Program-made: the position numbers and the translations under genes
NCBI RefSeq assembly: GCF_014385435.1
Contig: NZ_JACSUD010000007.1
Location: 38,490 to 102,489, forward strand
Length of the DNA: 64,000 nt
Origin: Alloprevotella sp. Lung230
Lineage (GTDB): Bacteria; Bacteroidota; Bacteroidia; Bacteroidales; Bacteroidaceae
Direction: 5' to 3'
Notes under the pieces: model-generated
Database searches by the model: none
Told to the model about the DNA's origin: nothing
Seen by the model: the letters and a program-made list of their open reading frames with translations, nothing else
In this document: piece after piece, positions 17,475-25,840 of the stretch
Layout: every line of letters starts with the position of its first letter
How positions within the stretch are numbered: position 1 is the stretch's first letter

Positions 17475-18929
17475 TTAGAGCGAGTTGACAAACTTGATGA
17501 GGGCTTCGCGGTCGGCCTTTTTCATCTTCATGAAGAGGCGCTTCGAGGCTTCACCTTCCCCGCCGTGCCAGAGGATGGCCTCTTTGACATTGCGGGCGCG
17601 GCCGTCGTGGAGGAAGTAGGTGTGGCCGTTCACTGTTTGTTGCAGCCCGATGCCCCAGAGGGGCGTGGTGCGCCATTCGTTGCCGCGGGCCAGTCCGCTC
17701 ACATAGTTGTCGTTCAGGCCGACACCCATGATTTCGCTGCCCATGTCGTGGAGGAGATAGTCGGAATAGGGGTGGACGGTTTGGTTGCCGAGCCAGGGCA
17801 ATTCCGTGCCGTTGAGGAGGGTGGCACCACGGGGACGCGTGCGGAGGGTGGTGACATGGCAGAGGTGGCACTTGGCTTGATAGAACATCCGTTCGCCGTG
17901 CTTCACCTCGGGATCGTTCACGTTGCGACGCGCCGGCACACCGAGGGTGTGGAGATAGAGGTCGACGTCCTCCATGTCGCGCGTGGAGACATCGAGCTTG
18001 TGGTAGCGTAAGCCCATGGATCCGCCCTCTTGGATTTGCCGCTGACCTTCGGAGATTTCCTCGGGGAAGCGGCTGTTGGTGGCGCCCATGTCGGAGGAGA
18101 AACCGAGTTCTACGGTCAGGTCGGCGTGTTGTGCTTTGTTGCCCGAGAGGCCGAGCTGCATCCGGCCGCGCTCGAAGATGTAGTTGGCACGGCCCGAGAT
18201 GCCATATTCAGGATAGTTGCTCTTGCGCGCCAGGGCTTCGATTTCCTTCGGGTCGAGGGCCATCATCTGGCCTAAGCCCACGTGGCGGAGAGGGATGCGC
18301 ACGGTGCAGAAGAGTTCTTCGGGGCGGATGTTGCGGCCATCGAGCCCCGGCATGTACCAGTCGGTGATGGTGTAGGTGGGAGCAGCGAGTTCGTAAGTTT
18401 CGCCGTCGGGAAATTGTCCCTTTTCATAGCGCCAGTCCACTTTGAGTTTGCCCTCGGGTCGCACGCCGTAGATGCTCTGGTCGTGGAGGACACGGCCATA
18501 GTTTTGGAAGAAAGCACCATTACGACGGGTGATGTAGATGAGCATTGAGGAGAAACCGTAGTCGCCCGATCCATAGGCGCCATCGGCACGCTTCGTCCAC
18601 ACCGATGGCGTGGTGCGGCCGGCGTTGCGGTGGCAGCTTCCGCAGGCGTAGCCGGCATAGACCGGGCCGAGACCGCTGCTTGAGGTCAGCGCGTCGTCAT
18701 AGAGGCCGTCGCCATCGCGGAAGCGTGCGGCCAGTTCGCCCCGCACCCAGTCGCTGTTGGCATCGTAGGCATAGGTAGAGGTGAGGAACACCGTGGAGTT
18801 GCCCGCCGAGAGGGCGAAACCTTCGGGTACGGGTTGCTCCACGACTTCGAGTTCGTCGCCTTTGTCCTCGCAGGCCGTCAGCGGAAGCAGGGGCAGCAAA
18901 AGAAAGGTGAGTTTACTTAAATTGTTCAT
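17475..18929 (-). CDS. Di-haem oxidoreductase (DHOR/DUF1111 family) lipoprotein
   Basis: A 484-residue lipoprotein (lipobox LLPLTAC, Cys20) of the di-haem oxidoreductase family, related to di-haem peroxidases and often encoded beside imelysins. Seen: two haem-attachment motifs, CGSCH at 96-100 and CHLCH at 354-358, and the family end HDGRARNVKEAILWHGGEGE. It would act in the periplasm or on the membrane surface. Substrate is unknown for this family; links to iron uptake have been proposed from gene neighbourhoods. It is 138 bp downstream of the imelysin gene. Confidence 0.88.
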   Translation of the reverse strand: MNNLSKLTFLLLPLLPLTACEDKGDELEVVEQPVPEGFALSAGNSTVFLTSTYAYDANSDWVRGELAARFRDGDGLYDDALTSSSGLGPVYAGYACGSCHRNAGRTTPSVWTKRADGAYGSGDYGFSSMLIYITRRNGAFFQNYGRVLHDQSIYGVRPEGKLKVDWRYEKGQFPDGETYELAAPTYTITDWYMPGLDGRNIRPEELFCTVRIPLRHVGLGQMMALDPKEIEALARKSNYPEYGISGRANYIFERGRMQLGLSGNKAQHADLTVELGFSSDMGATNSRFPEEISEGQRQIQEGGSMGLRYHKLDVSTRDMEDVDLYLHTLGVPARRNVNDPEVKHGERMFYQAKCHLCHVTTLRTRPRGATLLNGTELPWLGNQTVHPYSDYLLHDMGSEIMGVGLNDNYVSGLARGNEWRTTPLWGIGLQQTVNGHTYFLHDGRARNVKEAILWHGGEGEASKRLFMKMKKADREALIKFVNSL

Positions 18930-19067
18930 TGTCGTCTGTAAAAGAAGGAGGGACTTTTCCTATCCAAGAAAAGCCGTCAAAGAAAAGCAGAAACTCGCAG
19001 CTGCTCCAAAGAGGTCTTTGAGCAGCCGCGAGAAAGAGAGATAGAGCCGTTTCGTGCTCCGCGCGAT

Positions 19068-20201
19068 TTACTTGATGGTGCGGGGCATGCCGTCCTTGAA
19101 GAGGAGGTATTCGAGCGTGTGGAAACCGCGGAGCCCTTGGGCTGCACCGATGGCCTTGTTGTCTTCATCGAAATCACCTGACCAGTTCAGCGCGTCATAC
19201 TTGCCGGACTTGAGCACATTGACAATACCCACTTGGTCGAGCGGCCAAGAGTCCATGTTGGGGTCGAGACCGAGGTCGGCCACCGGACCAAAGAGGAAAG
19301 CTTCGCTGGTCTCCCAGGGTGTGCGAGCAGCAATCCAACTTTCGGCAGCGGCTTTGAAGGCAGCATTGGAAGGTTGAGCTTTGAGAGCATCAATCTTGGC
19401 TTTCAAGTCAAGGGTAGCACGTTCCAAGTCAGCATAGGTGGGGAGCACCACGTTGTCTACGTAGACCGAAACGATACGAGTAAATTCGGCTTCGTCGGCG
19501 GCAGTGTTGCTCTCGGAGACGAGGGGCTTCACCTTCTTGTCGAGGAGTTCGTTGAGGGCAGCGCAGGCGTCTTGAGCGGCCTTGGCTTCCTTGCTGCCGA
19601 TGTTGTTGCGGAAAGGTTGAGGAATGTCTTGGATGGCCTTGGCAGCTGCGGCAATGGCCTTGTCTACCTGAGCGGCGAGGGCAGCGTCCTTGCTGTAGAT
19701 GAAGCCGAGGAGCGAAGGAGCGGTCTGGGTGTCTTTGTTGTAGACGCCCGTGCGGTTGCCATAGAAGGCGTTGCGGATGGAGTAGATGTTGTTGGTGTAG
19801 TCGTCGCGAGAGTGCCAGGAGTACCAAGACTCAACGGCATAGAGGGCTTCGGTGCGTCGGCCGCTCAACCACTTGGTCAAGGGGTCACCGATTTTGGTTT
19901 CACCCACTTCGTTGGAGATTTCCACACAACCGTCAATGATTTGCACCACAGCGTTTTTCAAAGTGGGGTACTTTGAGTTGGCCTTCTTGAAGGTTACGCC
20001 AAAGGCTTCGCTCTCCTTATAGCCCTTGCTCCAAGAGTCGTTGAGCGTTTTGGCGTCATTCACGAGGAGCTGTGCGGCATAGGCGGCATAGTTCACCCAA
20101 GAAGAGGCGTTTTCTTGATTGTAGTCGAGATGGATGGCCATCTCCTTTTCGTCGACCTTGTCATCGCTGCAAGCGGTGAACATCGTTGCGCCCGAAAGCA
20201 A
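19068..20201 (-). CDS. Imelysin-family (IrpA-like) lipoprotein, start uncertain
   Basis: A mature part of about 370 residues with the imelysin signature GFHTLEYLLF (GxHxxE) near the C-terminus and WIAARTPWETSEAFLFGP before it. Family members are iron-regulated surface or periplasmic proteins thought to bind metal. The in-frame sequence upstream of the TTG at 20201 reads as a lipoprotein signal peptide (NDFLCAALLLSG... to FTAC), but no ATG, GTG or TTG stands in frame before it. An ATG at 20224 is out of frame. The natural start may be a rare codon near 20231-20240, or the start codon has been lost. Second gene of the operon, about 50 bp after the first porin. Confidence 0.85.
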   Translation of the reverse strand: MLSGATMFTACSDDKVDEKEMAIHLDYNQENASSWVNYAAYAAQLLVNDAKTLNDSWSKGYKESEAFGVTFKKANSKYPTLKNAVVQIIDGCVEISNEVGETKIGDPLTKWLSGRRTEALYAVESWYSWHSRDDYTNNIYSIRNAFYGNRTGVYNKDTQTAPSLLGFIYSKDAALAAQVDKAIAAAAKAIQDIPQPFRNNIGSKEAKAAQDACAALNELLDKKVKPLVSESNTAADEAEFTRIVSVYVDNVVLPTYADLERATLDLKAKIDALKAQPSNAAFKAAAESWIAARTPWETSEAFLFGPVADLGLDPNMDSWPLDQVGIVNVLKSGKYDALNWSGDFDEDNKAIGAAQGLRGFHTLEYLLFKDGMPRTIK

Positions 20202-20251
20202 GAGGGCAGCACAGAGGAAATCATTGTAGATATGTTTTGTTTGAGTAGAGT

Positions 20252-21697
20252 TTATTTCTTCAAGAACCAGCCGGTGAAAGCGATGCCGAGGGCAAACTCG
20301 TTTTCGGAATTGAAGCGTCCGCTACCGATGGAGCGCGTGGTGTAGTCGGCTTTGAGGATGACGCCGTTGCCGACGCGATAGTTCAAGCCCATCGTCCACA
20401 TGGAGGTTTTCAAGCGCTGGTCGGCCACGTGGGGAGCGAGGACTTTCTCCTGCGGATTGTAGTATTCATAGCGCACGAAAGGCAGAAGCTCGGGCATCGT
20501 GGGGCAGCTGATGATGTTGCGCAGATTGACGCCTACTTCACCGCCGCAGCTCATGGCGTTCTTGGCCACCGGCGTGACGCGCGAATAGGGCGAAGCGTTG
20601 GAGTGGCGGCCGTGGCGGCTGCTGATGACGTCCGACTTGGCGAGGTTGCCCCAGACCACGCAACCGCGGGCAGTGACGTAGCGATCGGTGTATTGAGCAT
20701 CGCCGGAGAGGATGCTGAGCGGTGCACGGCCCATGTTGCCATAGTACGAAGGTTTGTCGGAGTTGGCCGACGTGTCGTGACAATAGTAATAGCTGGCGCC
20801 GACGCGCAGCCCTTTCACACCCACCCAGTCGAGGCGGGCGGCATAGCCGGGGCTGGTGAAGTTGTCTTCTTCAAAAAGACCTTGTTTGCCCGAAGCCACC
20901 CACGTGTTGCGGTCGAATCCATTGGCGTTCAGGCCGGCCACGACCATCACCTGATAGTCGAACGTGGCGGCACGGCTACCCACACGACCGAAAGCGGCAA
21001 GTCCCGTCTCGTGCCACGTGCAGGGCAACAGCATGCGCTCGCCTTCGGGGCGGACGGTGCCGAAGAAGTTCATCGGTTCGTGGTGGGCGTTGGTCAAGCC
21101 CACGGGCACAATCATGTGGCCGGCGCGGAGGTTGAAGGTGGGCGTGATGAGCCGCGTGATGTGGAACTGCTCGATGGCCACTTCCCCTCCCTTTTCAATT
21201 TCAGTTTCGTACTCTCCATTCTCTGTATTTTCCAACTCTACAGCCTGTCCTGTGCCACCGGACTCAAACTCGATTTCAGCACTCAAAATCCAGTTTTTGG
21301 AAAACTTGTAGTCGAGTGCGAGCCCGAAGCGGGGAATGGAGATGGTGTTGCGATGGGTGCGCGGATTGCCGTCGGCACCGCCATAGAAGCGGTTGATGCC
21401 GTAGTCCTTGAAGGCCGCCACCGCTTCGCCATAGCCACCGAGGCGAAACTGGTGGAAGTGGTCGGGGTCTTGATGTTTATGGGGTTTCTTTTTTTTATCG
21501 TTCGAGCGGCCTTGCATGGGCGTAGTAGCACTGGTCACGCCATCGGGATGGTGGTGTTCGGTGGCCCCTGTTGTGCCATCCAGCACGGGCGTATCGATTT
21601 GCGACATGATGGAGTCTTTGATGGGACATTGTGCCGTGGCCGTGGCCGACATCAGCAGTCCGGCAAAAAGCAGAAAGGAAAGAGGAGAACGAGACAT
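20252..21697 (-). CDS. Outer-membrane porin-like protein with His-rich N-terminus
   Basis: A 481-residue predicted beta-barrel with signal peptide (MSRSPLSFLLFAGLLMSATATAQ). After it comes a His-rich stretch (EHHHPDG near residue 45; HKHQDPDHFHQF near 75-86) that could bind metal ions. The barrel part has repeated porin strands such as FHITRLITPTFNLRAG and ends in FTGWFLKK. Met at 21697 is chosen because the longer frame adds a non-signal extension. It heads the imelysin/DHOR/cytochrome operon, and a promoter is visible at 21759-21790. A role in metal passage is inference from the His-rich segment and neighbours. Confidence 0.8.
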   Translation of the reverse strand: MSRSPLSFLLFAGLLMSATATAQCPIKDSIMSQIDTPVLDGTTGATEHHHPDGVTSATTPMQGRSNDKKKKPHKHQDPDHFHQFRLGGYGEAVAAFKDYGINRFYGGADGNPRTHRNTISIPRFGLALDYKFSKNWILSAEIEFESGGTGQAVELENTENGEYETEIEKGGEVAIEQFHITRLITPTFNLRAGHMIVPVGLTNAHHEPMNFFGTVRPEGERMLLPCTWHETGLAAFGRVGSRAATFDYQVMVVAGLNANGFDRNTWVASGKQGLFEEDNFTSPGYAARLDWVGVKGLRVGASYYYCHDTSANSDKPSYYGNMGRAPLSILSGDAQYTDRYVTARGCVVWGNLAKSDVISSRHGRHSNASPYSRVTPVAKNAMSCGGEVGVNLRNIISCPTMPELLPFVRYEYYNPQEKVLAPHVADQRLKTSMWTMGLNYRVGNGVILKADYTTRSIGSGRFNSENEFALGIAFTGWFLKK

Positions 21698-22144
21698 TGT
21701 TGCGAGAAAGATTACGAAAAAGATTTTTGCAGATTTGTTTACATAATGATTTGGACTGCAAAAGTAAGGACTATTTAACAAGCATGCAATCACCAAAATA
21801 GGGTAATTTCGGCAAGCCGACAAGAAGAAATGAGATGGGCAACACCCACTTTCGGGCATAAATTTAGCATAAAGCCCTGTTTCCTTTCACTGATAGAGAA
21901 GAACAGTCGTGCCGCTGCAGCCGCTGAAAATGAAGTTTTTCGCCCGTAAATTTGCCATATTCAAGGAAAGATTGCATAAAAAACACAGTCTACGAAGCAA
22001 AAAGGAAGGAACAAACAGAATTATGCTTATAGATAGCGATGATAACTAAAAAATATGTTGTAACTTTGTCCCGAAAAATAGGGCGTACAAGGGTGCTATG
22101 ACACCCTCTGCCATGGGCTGCGCCCCCAAGCAACAATAAGAACT
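21698..22144. promoter_or_regulatory. Divergent intergenic region with promoters on both strands
   Basis: Minus strand: TACTTTTG box at 21759-21766 with ATTG at 21787-21790 (20-bp spacing), reading toward the porin operon. Plus strand: TAAATTTG at 21947-21954 and TAACTTTG at 22061-22068, the second 77 bp before the hemerythrin-LuxR gene. The plus-strand boxes lack a clear upstream TTTG. No gene is seen between. Confidence 0.6.
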
Positions 22145-23098
22145 ATGATTACCAGCTATAGCGAACAAGACAAAATCAGCGATGTCATTGCCTCCCAACC
22201 CTCGCTCTTGCAGATGATTTGCCGCTTCGGAATTCAGCTCGGTGTGGGCGACAAAACCGTGCGCGAAGTGTGCACCGCAGCGGGTGTCGACACCACGACT
22301 TTCATCGCTGTGGCCAATGTCATGAAACAAGGTGGTTCCATCGCCCCACTCTACATCGACAAAATCGATATGGTCACGATGATGCACCACCTCAAGTCGG
22401 CACACGAGTTTTTCCTCGACTTCCAACTTCAGCACATCCGTCGCAAACTCCTTGAAGCCATCGACTGCTCGCGACAAAACGAAGTGGCATTTCTCATTCT
22501 CAAATTCTACGACGAATACATGAGCGAGGTGCGCAAGCACATGGAGTATGAAAACCAGCGTGTCTTCACCCACGTCGACCATCTCTTGGCCGGGAAGCTC
22601 GACCCCGATTTTCGCATCCGGCACTACTGCAAAAGCCATGATGGGATGGACACCAAGCTTCAAGAGTTGAAGAACATCATCATCAAATACTATACCCCGG
22701 CCGAAGGCACCTCGTCCGACCTCCTCTGCAATGTCCTTTTCAGCCTCTACAACTGCGAGGCCGACCTACGCGCCCACTGCGACATGGAGGAGACCCTCTT
22801 CTTCCCCGCTGTGGCACGTCTCGAAGATCAAGTGGCTGCTACGGCTAAAGACACTCCTGTGGAGAAGGAAGAGCCTGCCCCCGAAAACCTCTCCGAACGC
22901 GAAAAGGAAATCATTGCCTGCATTGTGCGCGGCATGACCAACAAGGAGGTGGCGGCCCAACTCTTCATCTCGGTCAACACCGTGCTGACACACCGCAAGA
23001 ACATCTCCCGTAAGCTCGGCATCCACTCGGTGAGCGGCTTGACCATCTATGCCATCGTCAACCAGATTGTCAAGGTCGAAGAAATCGAATTGCAATAG
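22145..23098 (+). CDS. Hemerythrin-LuxR family transcriptional regulator
   Basis: A 317-residue fusion. The N-terminal 50 residues resemble the DUF542-like part of iron-sulfur repair proteins (LLQMICRFGIQLGVGDKTVREVC). The middle (about 75-230) is a hemerythrin-like bundle with candidate iron ligands in MMHHLKSAHEFF, KHMEYENQ, HYCKSHD and AHCDMEETLFFPA. The C-terminus (about 247-310) is a LuxR/GerE helix-turn-helix (LSEREKEIIACIVRGMTNKEVA). This layout implies a cytoplasmic di-iron sensor of oxygen, nitric oxide or peroxide controlling transcription. It is divergent from the haem-protein operon, an obvious candidate target; that link is inference. Confidence 0.87.
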   Translation: MITSYSEQDKISDVIASQPSLLQMICRFGIQLGVGDKTVREVCTAAGVDTTTFIAVANVMKQGGSIAPLYIDKIDMVTMMHHLKSAHEFFLDFQLQHIRRKLLEAIDCSRQNEVAFLILKFYDEYMSEVRKHMEYENQRVFTHVDHLLAGKLDPDFRIRHYCKSHDGMDTKLQELKNIIIKYYTPAEGTSSDLLCNVLFSLYNCEADLRAHCDMEETLFFPAVARLEDQVAATAKDTPVEKEEPAPENLSEREKEIIACIVRGMTNKEVAAQLFISVNTVLTHRKNISRKLGIHSVSGLTIYAIVNQIVKVEEIELQ

Positions 23099-23102
23099 CG
23101 CC

Positions 23103-23579
23103 ATGGAGAAAGCTTTTCCAACGCTCAATCTACCTGCCGCTCCGCTGCACGTGAAAATCGGGCAAGCGGGGCGGCAGGTTGTGTTTGATCCTCTGCGGCG
23201 GCGCTTTGTCACCCTCACGGCTGAAGAGTGGGTGCGCCAGCATTTTGTACACTTTCTCGTGGCGGAACGCGGTTTTCCTCCAAGCCTGATGGCCAACGAG
23301 GTAGGGGTGAATGTGAGTGGCGTGACGCGGCGCTGCGACAGTGTGCTCTTTGCCCGCGCCGATGCCTCTCCACGCGTCATCATAGAGTATAAAGCGCCCC
23401 ACATCGGCATCACCGAGGCCGTGTTTCGACAGGTGGAAAGCTACAATAGCATTCTGCACGCCGACTATCTCATCGTGAGCAACGGCCTTCGCCATTTCTG
23501 TTGCCACTTCGACTACAACAAGGGGCGGACGCAATTTCTTCCCGACATTCCCCACTACCATCAGCTCGCCCCACGATAA
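23103..23579 (+). CDS. Small HsdR_N-like PD-(D/E)XK domain protein
   Basis: A 158-residue protein resembling the stand-alone 'type I restriction enzyme R protein N-terminal' domain (HSDR_N_2), common in Bacteroidota. Seen: a conserved RQVVFDPLRRRFVTLTAEEWVRQHF start, the nuclease-like Asp in CDSVLF, and the EXK of VIIEYKAP, then VESYNSILHADYLIVSNG. No specificity, methylase or helicase genes are nearby, so it is not part of a restriction system here. Start ATG at 23103, four bases after the regulator stop; the two are probably co-transcribed. Confidence 0.83.
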   Translation: MEKAFPTLNLPAAPLHVKIGQAGRQVVFDPLRRRFVTLTAEEWVRQHFVHFLVAERGFPPSLMANEVGVNVSGVTRRCDSVLFARADASPRVIIEYKAPHIGITEAVFRQVESYNSILHADYLIVSNGLRHFCCHFDYNKGRTQFLPDIPHYHQLAPR

Positions 23580-23614
23580 CCTTTCCCACCATTCTCGATA
23601 ACCTTTCCTACTCT

Positions 23615-25144
23615 ATGAAAACAACATCCCTACTGCTTGCTCTGATGAGCCATTTCGTTGCACGTGCCCAACAGCCCAACGTCATCGTCCTCCTGGCCGA
23701 CGACCTCGGCTATGGCGACCTGAGCGCTTACGGCGCCCAACGTGTGAAAACGCCCAACGTAGACCAACTCGCGGCACGCGGAACACGCTTCACCAACGCC
23801 TATGCCGCGGCCTCCACAAGCACACCCTCGCGCTACGGCCTGCTCACAGGCGAATATCCTTTCCGCCGATCCGGCACGGGCGTGGCGCAAGGTGACGCTG
23901 CCCTTATCATCCGCCCCGAACAGTTCACCCTGGCCGACTTGTTCCGCCAAGCGGGCTACACCACGGCCGCTATCGGGAAGTGGCATCTCGGGCTGGGCAG
24001 CCGCAGCGGAGCACAGGACTGGAACGGCACGCTCGACCAAACGCCCCACGACTTGGGCTTCGATTACAGTTGCATTATGGCGGCTACGGCCGACCGTGTG
24101 CCGTGTGTATTCATTGAAAACGGTCGCATCCGCAACTTCGACCCTACGGCTCCCATCGAGGTGAACTACGCCCACAACTTCCCCGATACCCCGACCGGCC
24201 GCGAAAATCCCGAACTCCTGCAACTCCGCCCTTCGCACGGCCACGACATGGCCATTGTCAACGGCATTTCTCGCATTGGCTACATGCGTGGCGGGGGCAA
24301 AGCGCTGTGGAAGGACGAGAACATTGCCGACTCGATTGCGGCCTACGCCACCCACTGGATGCGCGAACAAGTGAGCACTCGGCCGCAACAGCCCTTCTTT
24401 CTCTACCTTTGCACGAACGATGTGCACGTGCCGCGCTGGCCGCATCCCCGCTTTGCAGGAAAAAGCCCGATGGGACTACGCGGTGATGCTATCCTACAGT
24501 TTGACGATACTGTCGGGAAAATCCTTGCAGCGCTCCATCAGCTCGGCATCGCCGACAACACCCTCATCATTTTGAGCAGCGACAACGGACCGGTGCTCGA
24601 TGATGGCTATGACGACCAAGCCGAAGTGCTTGCCGGCACACATCGTCCCGGCGGAAATCTACGAGGAGGAAAGTACAGCGCATTTGAAGCCGGCAGCCGT
24701 ATTCCCTTTATTGTGAGTTGGCCGGCCGGAGGGGTGCCGCAGGGACAAAGGAGCGACGCCCTGATTTCCCAGATTGATGCCGTCCGCTCCCTTGCCGCAG
24801 TCATCGGGCAACCGCTTCCCACCGATGCTGCTCCCGACAGCCGCGATGCCCATGCCGTCTGGCTCGGGCGGTCGTCCCAATCGCGCAGTGAAATTGTCAT
24901 GATGGCCTACAACCGCAGCGTAGCCCTCCGCACGAGCGACTGGAAATTCATCCCCGCCGGAAAGGGAGCGCCCATCGTGCCTTGGGGGACGGGCATCGAA
25001 ACGGGCTTCTCGACACAGCCGCAGCTCTACAATCTGCAAAACGATCCTCACGAACAGCACAACTGCGCCACAGAGCGCCCCGACATCGCCCAACAAATGC
25101 AGCAGCAGCTCAACCGCATCCTCCAAACACCGTCTCCGCATTGA
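23615..25144 (+). CDS. Secreted sulfatase (arylsulfatase A-like, serine type)
   Basis: A 509-residue sulfatase with an N-terminal signal peptide ending near residue 18 (VARAQQ). Seen: VLLADDLGYGDLSAYG with metal-binding Asp29/Asp30, the maturation signature STPSRYGLLTG with Ser69 as the residue converted to formylglycine, GKWHLGLG, and SSDNGPVLDDG. A Ser-type site requires a radical-SAM maturase (anSME), which is not in the window. It would remove sulfate from host or dietary glycans in the periplasm or at the surface. The start at 23615 is the only Met that gives a signal peptide. Confidence 0.92.
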   Translation: MKTTSLLLALMSHFVARAQQPNVIVLLADDLGYGDLSAYGAQRVKTPNVDQLAARGTRFTNAYAAASTSTPSRYGLLTGEYPFRRSGTGVAQGDAALIIRPEQFTLADLFRQAGYTTAAIGKWHLGLGSRSGAQDWNGTLDQTPHDLGFDYSCIMAATADRVPCVFIENGRIRNFDPTAPIEVNYAHNFPDTPTGRENPELLQLRPSHGHDMAIVNGISRIGYMRGGGKALWKDENIADSIAAYATHWMREQVSTRPQQPFFLYLCTNDVHVPRWPHPRFAGKSPMGLRGDAILQFDDTVGKILAALHQLGIADNTLIILSSDNGPVLDDGYDDQAEVLAGTHRPGGNLRGGKYSAFEAGSRIPFIVSWPAGGVPQGQRSDALISQIDAVRSLAAVIGQPLPTDAAPDSRDAHAVWLGRSSQSRSEIVMMAYNRSVALRTSDWKFIPAGKGAPIVPWGTGIETGFSTQPQLYNLQNDPHEQHNCATERPDIAQQMQQQLNRILQTPSPH

Positions 25145-25167
25145 GCAAAACACAAAGCGGAAACCAC

Positions 25168-25209
25168 ACAAAAGCCCACGTTGTCTTGGCGACAACGTGG
25201 GCTTTTGCA
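25168..25209. terminator. Hairpin terminator after the sulfatase
   Basis: Perfect stem AAAAGCCCACGTTGTC (25170-25185) and GACAACGTGGGCTTTT (25191-25206) with a 5-base loop. It follows the sulfatase stop and could also end minus-strand transcripts from OhrR. Confidence 0.85.
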
Positions 25210-25300
25210 TGAAGCAGAAGTAGGAAATATCTGAAGCAGAAATATCCGTGGCAGAAAGCGAGAAAATTCGGTGTCGCAAGCGTGAAACCGCAAACGCGCC

Positions 25301-25741
25301 TTACTTTCGCAAGTGGGAGATAATCTCGTCCAACTGCGGGACAATCTCCATCACCGAGTCAGGATTGAGGCCGCTCTTGCAGAGCATGTCGAGCATACAA
25401 TTCGGAACGTTGGACGCCGCCTCTTGGAGCGCCTTCCCGCGTTCCGTGAGCGAAACAATCGTTTGGCGCGTGTCTTCTGTCCCTTTGCGGCGCGTCACCA
25501 AGCCTTCGCGCTCCATGCGCTGTATGAGCGGCGTGACGGTATTCGTTTCCAGCGCCATCTGCCGAGCGATATGATTGACCGGGCGTTCGTCTTTCTCCCA
25601 CAGCACCATCAGGGCGAGATATTTCGGATAAGTGAGTCCGAGCGGCTCAAGATACGGATGATAAGCTTGGATGATAAGGCGGCTCGCTGCATAAAGCCTG
25701 AAGCAGAGTTGATTGTCGAGTTTGAGTTGTTCGTAGGACAT
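25301..25741 (-). CDS. ohrR: OhrR-type MarR-family peroxide sensor
   Basis: A 146-residue MarR-family repressor. The N-terminus LDNQLCFRLYAASR is the OhrR hallmark, with the redox-active Cys at residue 13. The winged helix (about 50-110) includes LETNTVTPLIQRMEREGLVTRRKG. OhrR proteins release DNA when that Cys is oxidised by organic hydroperoxides. No ohr gene lies next to it; the glutathione peroxidase gene is 99 bp upstream on the same strand and may be its target or operon partner. Start at 25741 fits the family N-terminus better than the in-frame extension to 25789. Confidence 0.88.
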   Translation of the reverse strand: MSYEQLKLDNQLCFRLYAASRLIIQAYHPYLEPLGLTYPKYLALMVLWEKDERPVNHIARQMALETNTVTPLIQRMEREGLVTRRKGTEDTRQTIVSLTERGKALQEAASNVPNCMLDMLCKSGLNPDSVMEIVPQLDEIISHLRK

Positions 25742-25840
25742 AAGAGGAAGAGGAGAGGAATTAGCAAACCAGCAGTGGGACGTGCCCACTGCCGGTTTGG
25801 TCGATAGGTGAAAAGTAGAAGCCGAATCAGGACGCCAAAG

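Noticed and set aside
20429..21778. 449-codon plus-strand frame opposite the His-rich porin
   Set aside because: Antisense shadow; the porin frame has signal peptide, barrel strands and a promoter.
23103..23579. Type I restriction-modification system
   Set aside because: Only the small N-terminal domain is present; no methylase, specificity or helicase genes.
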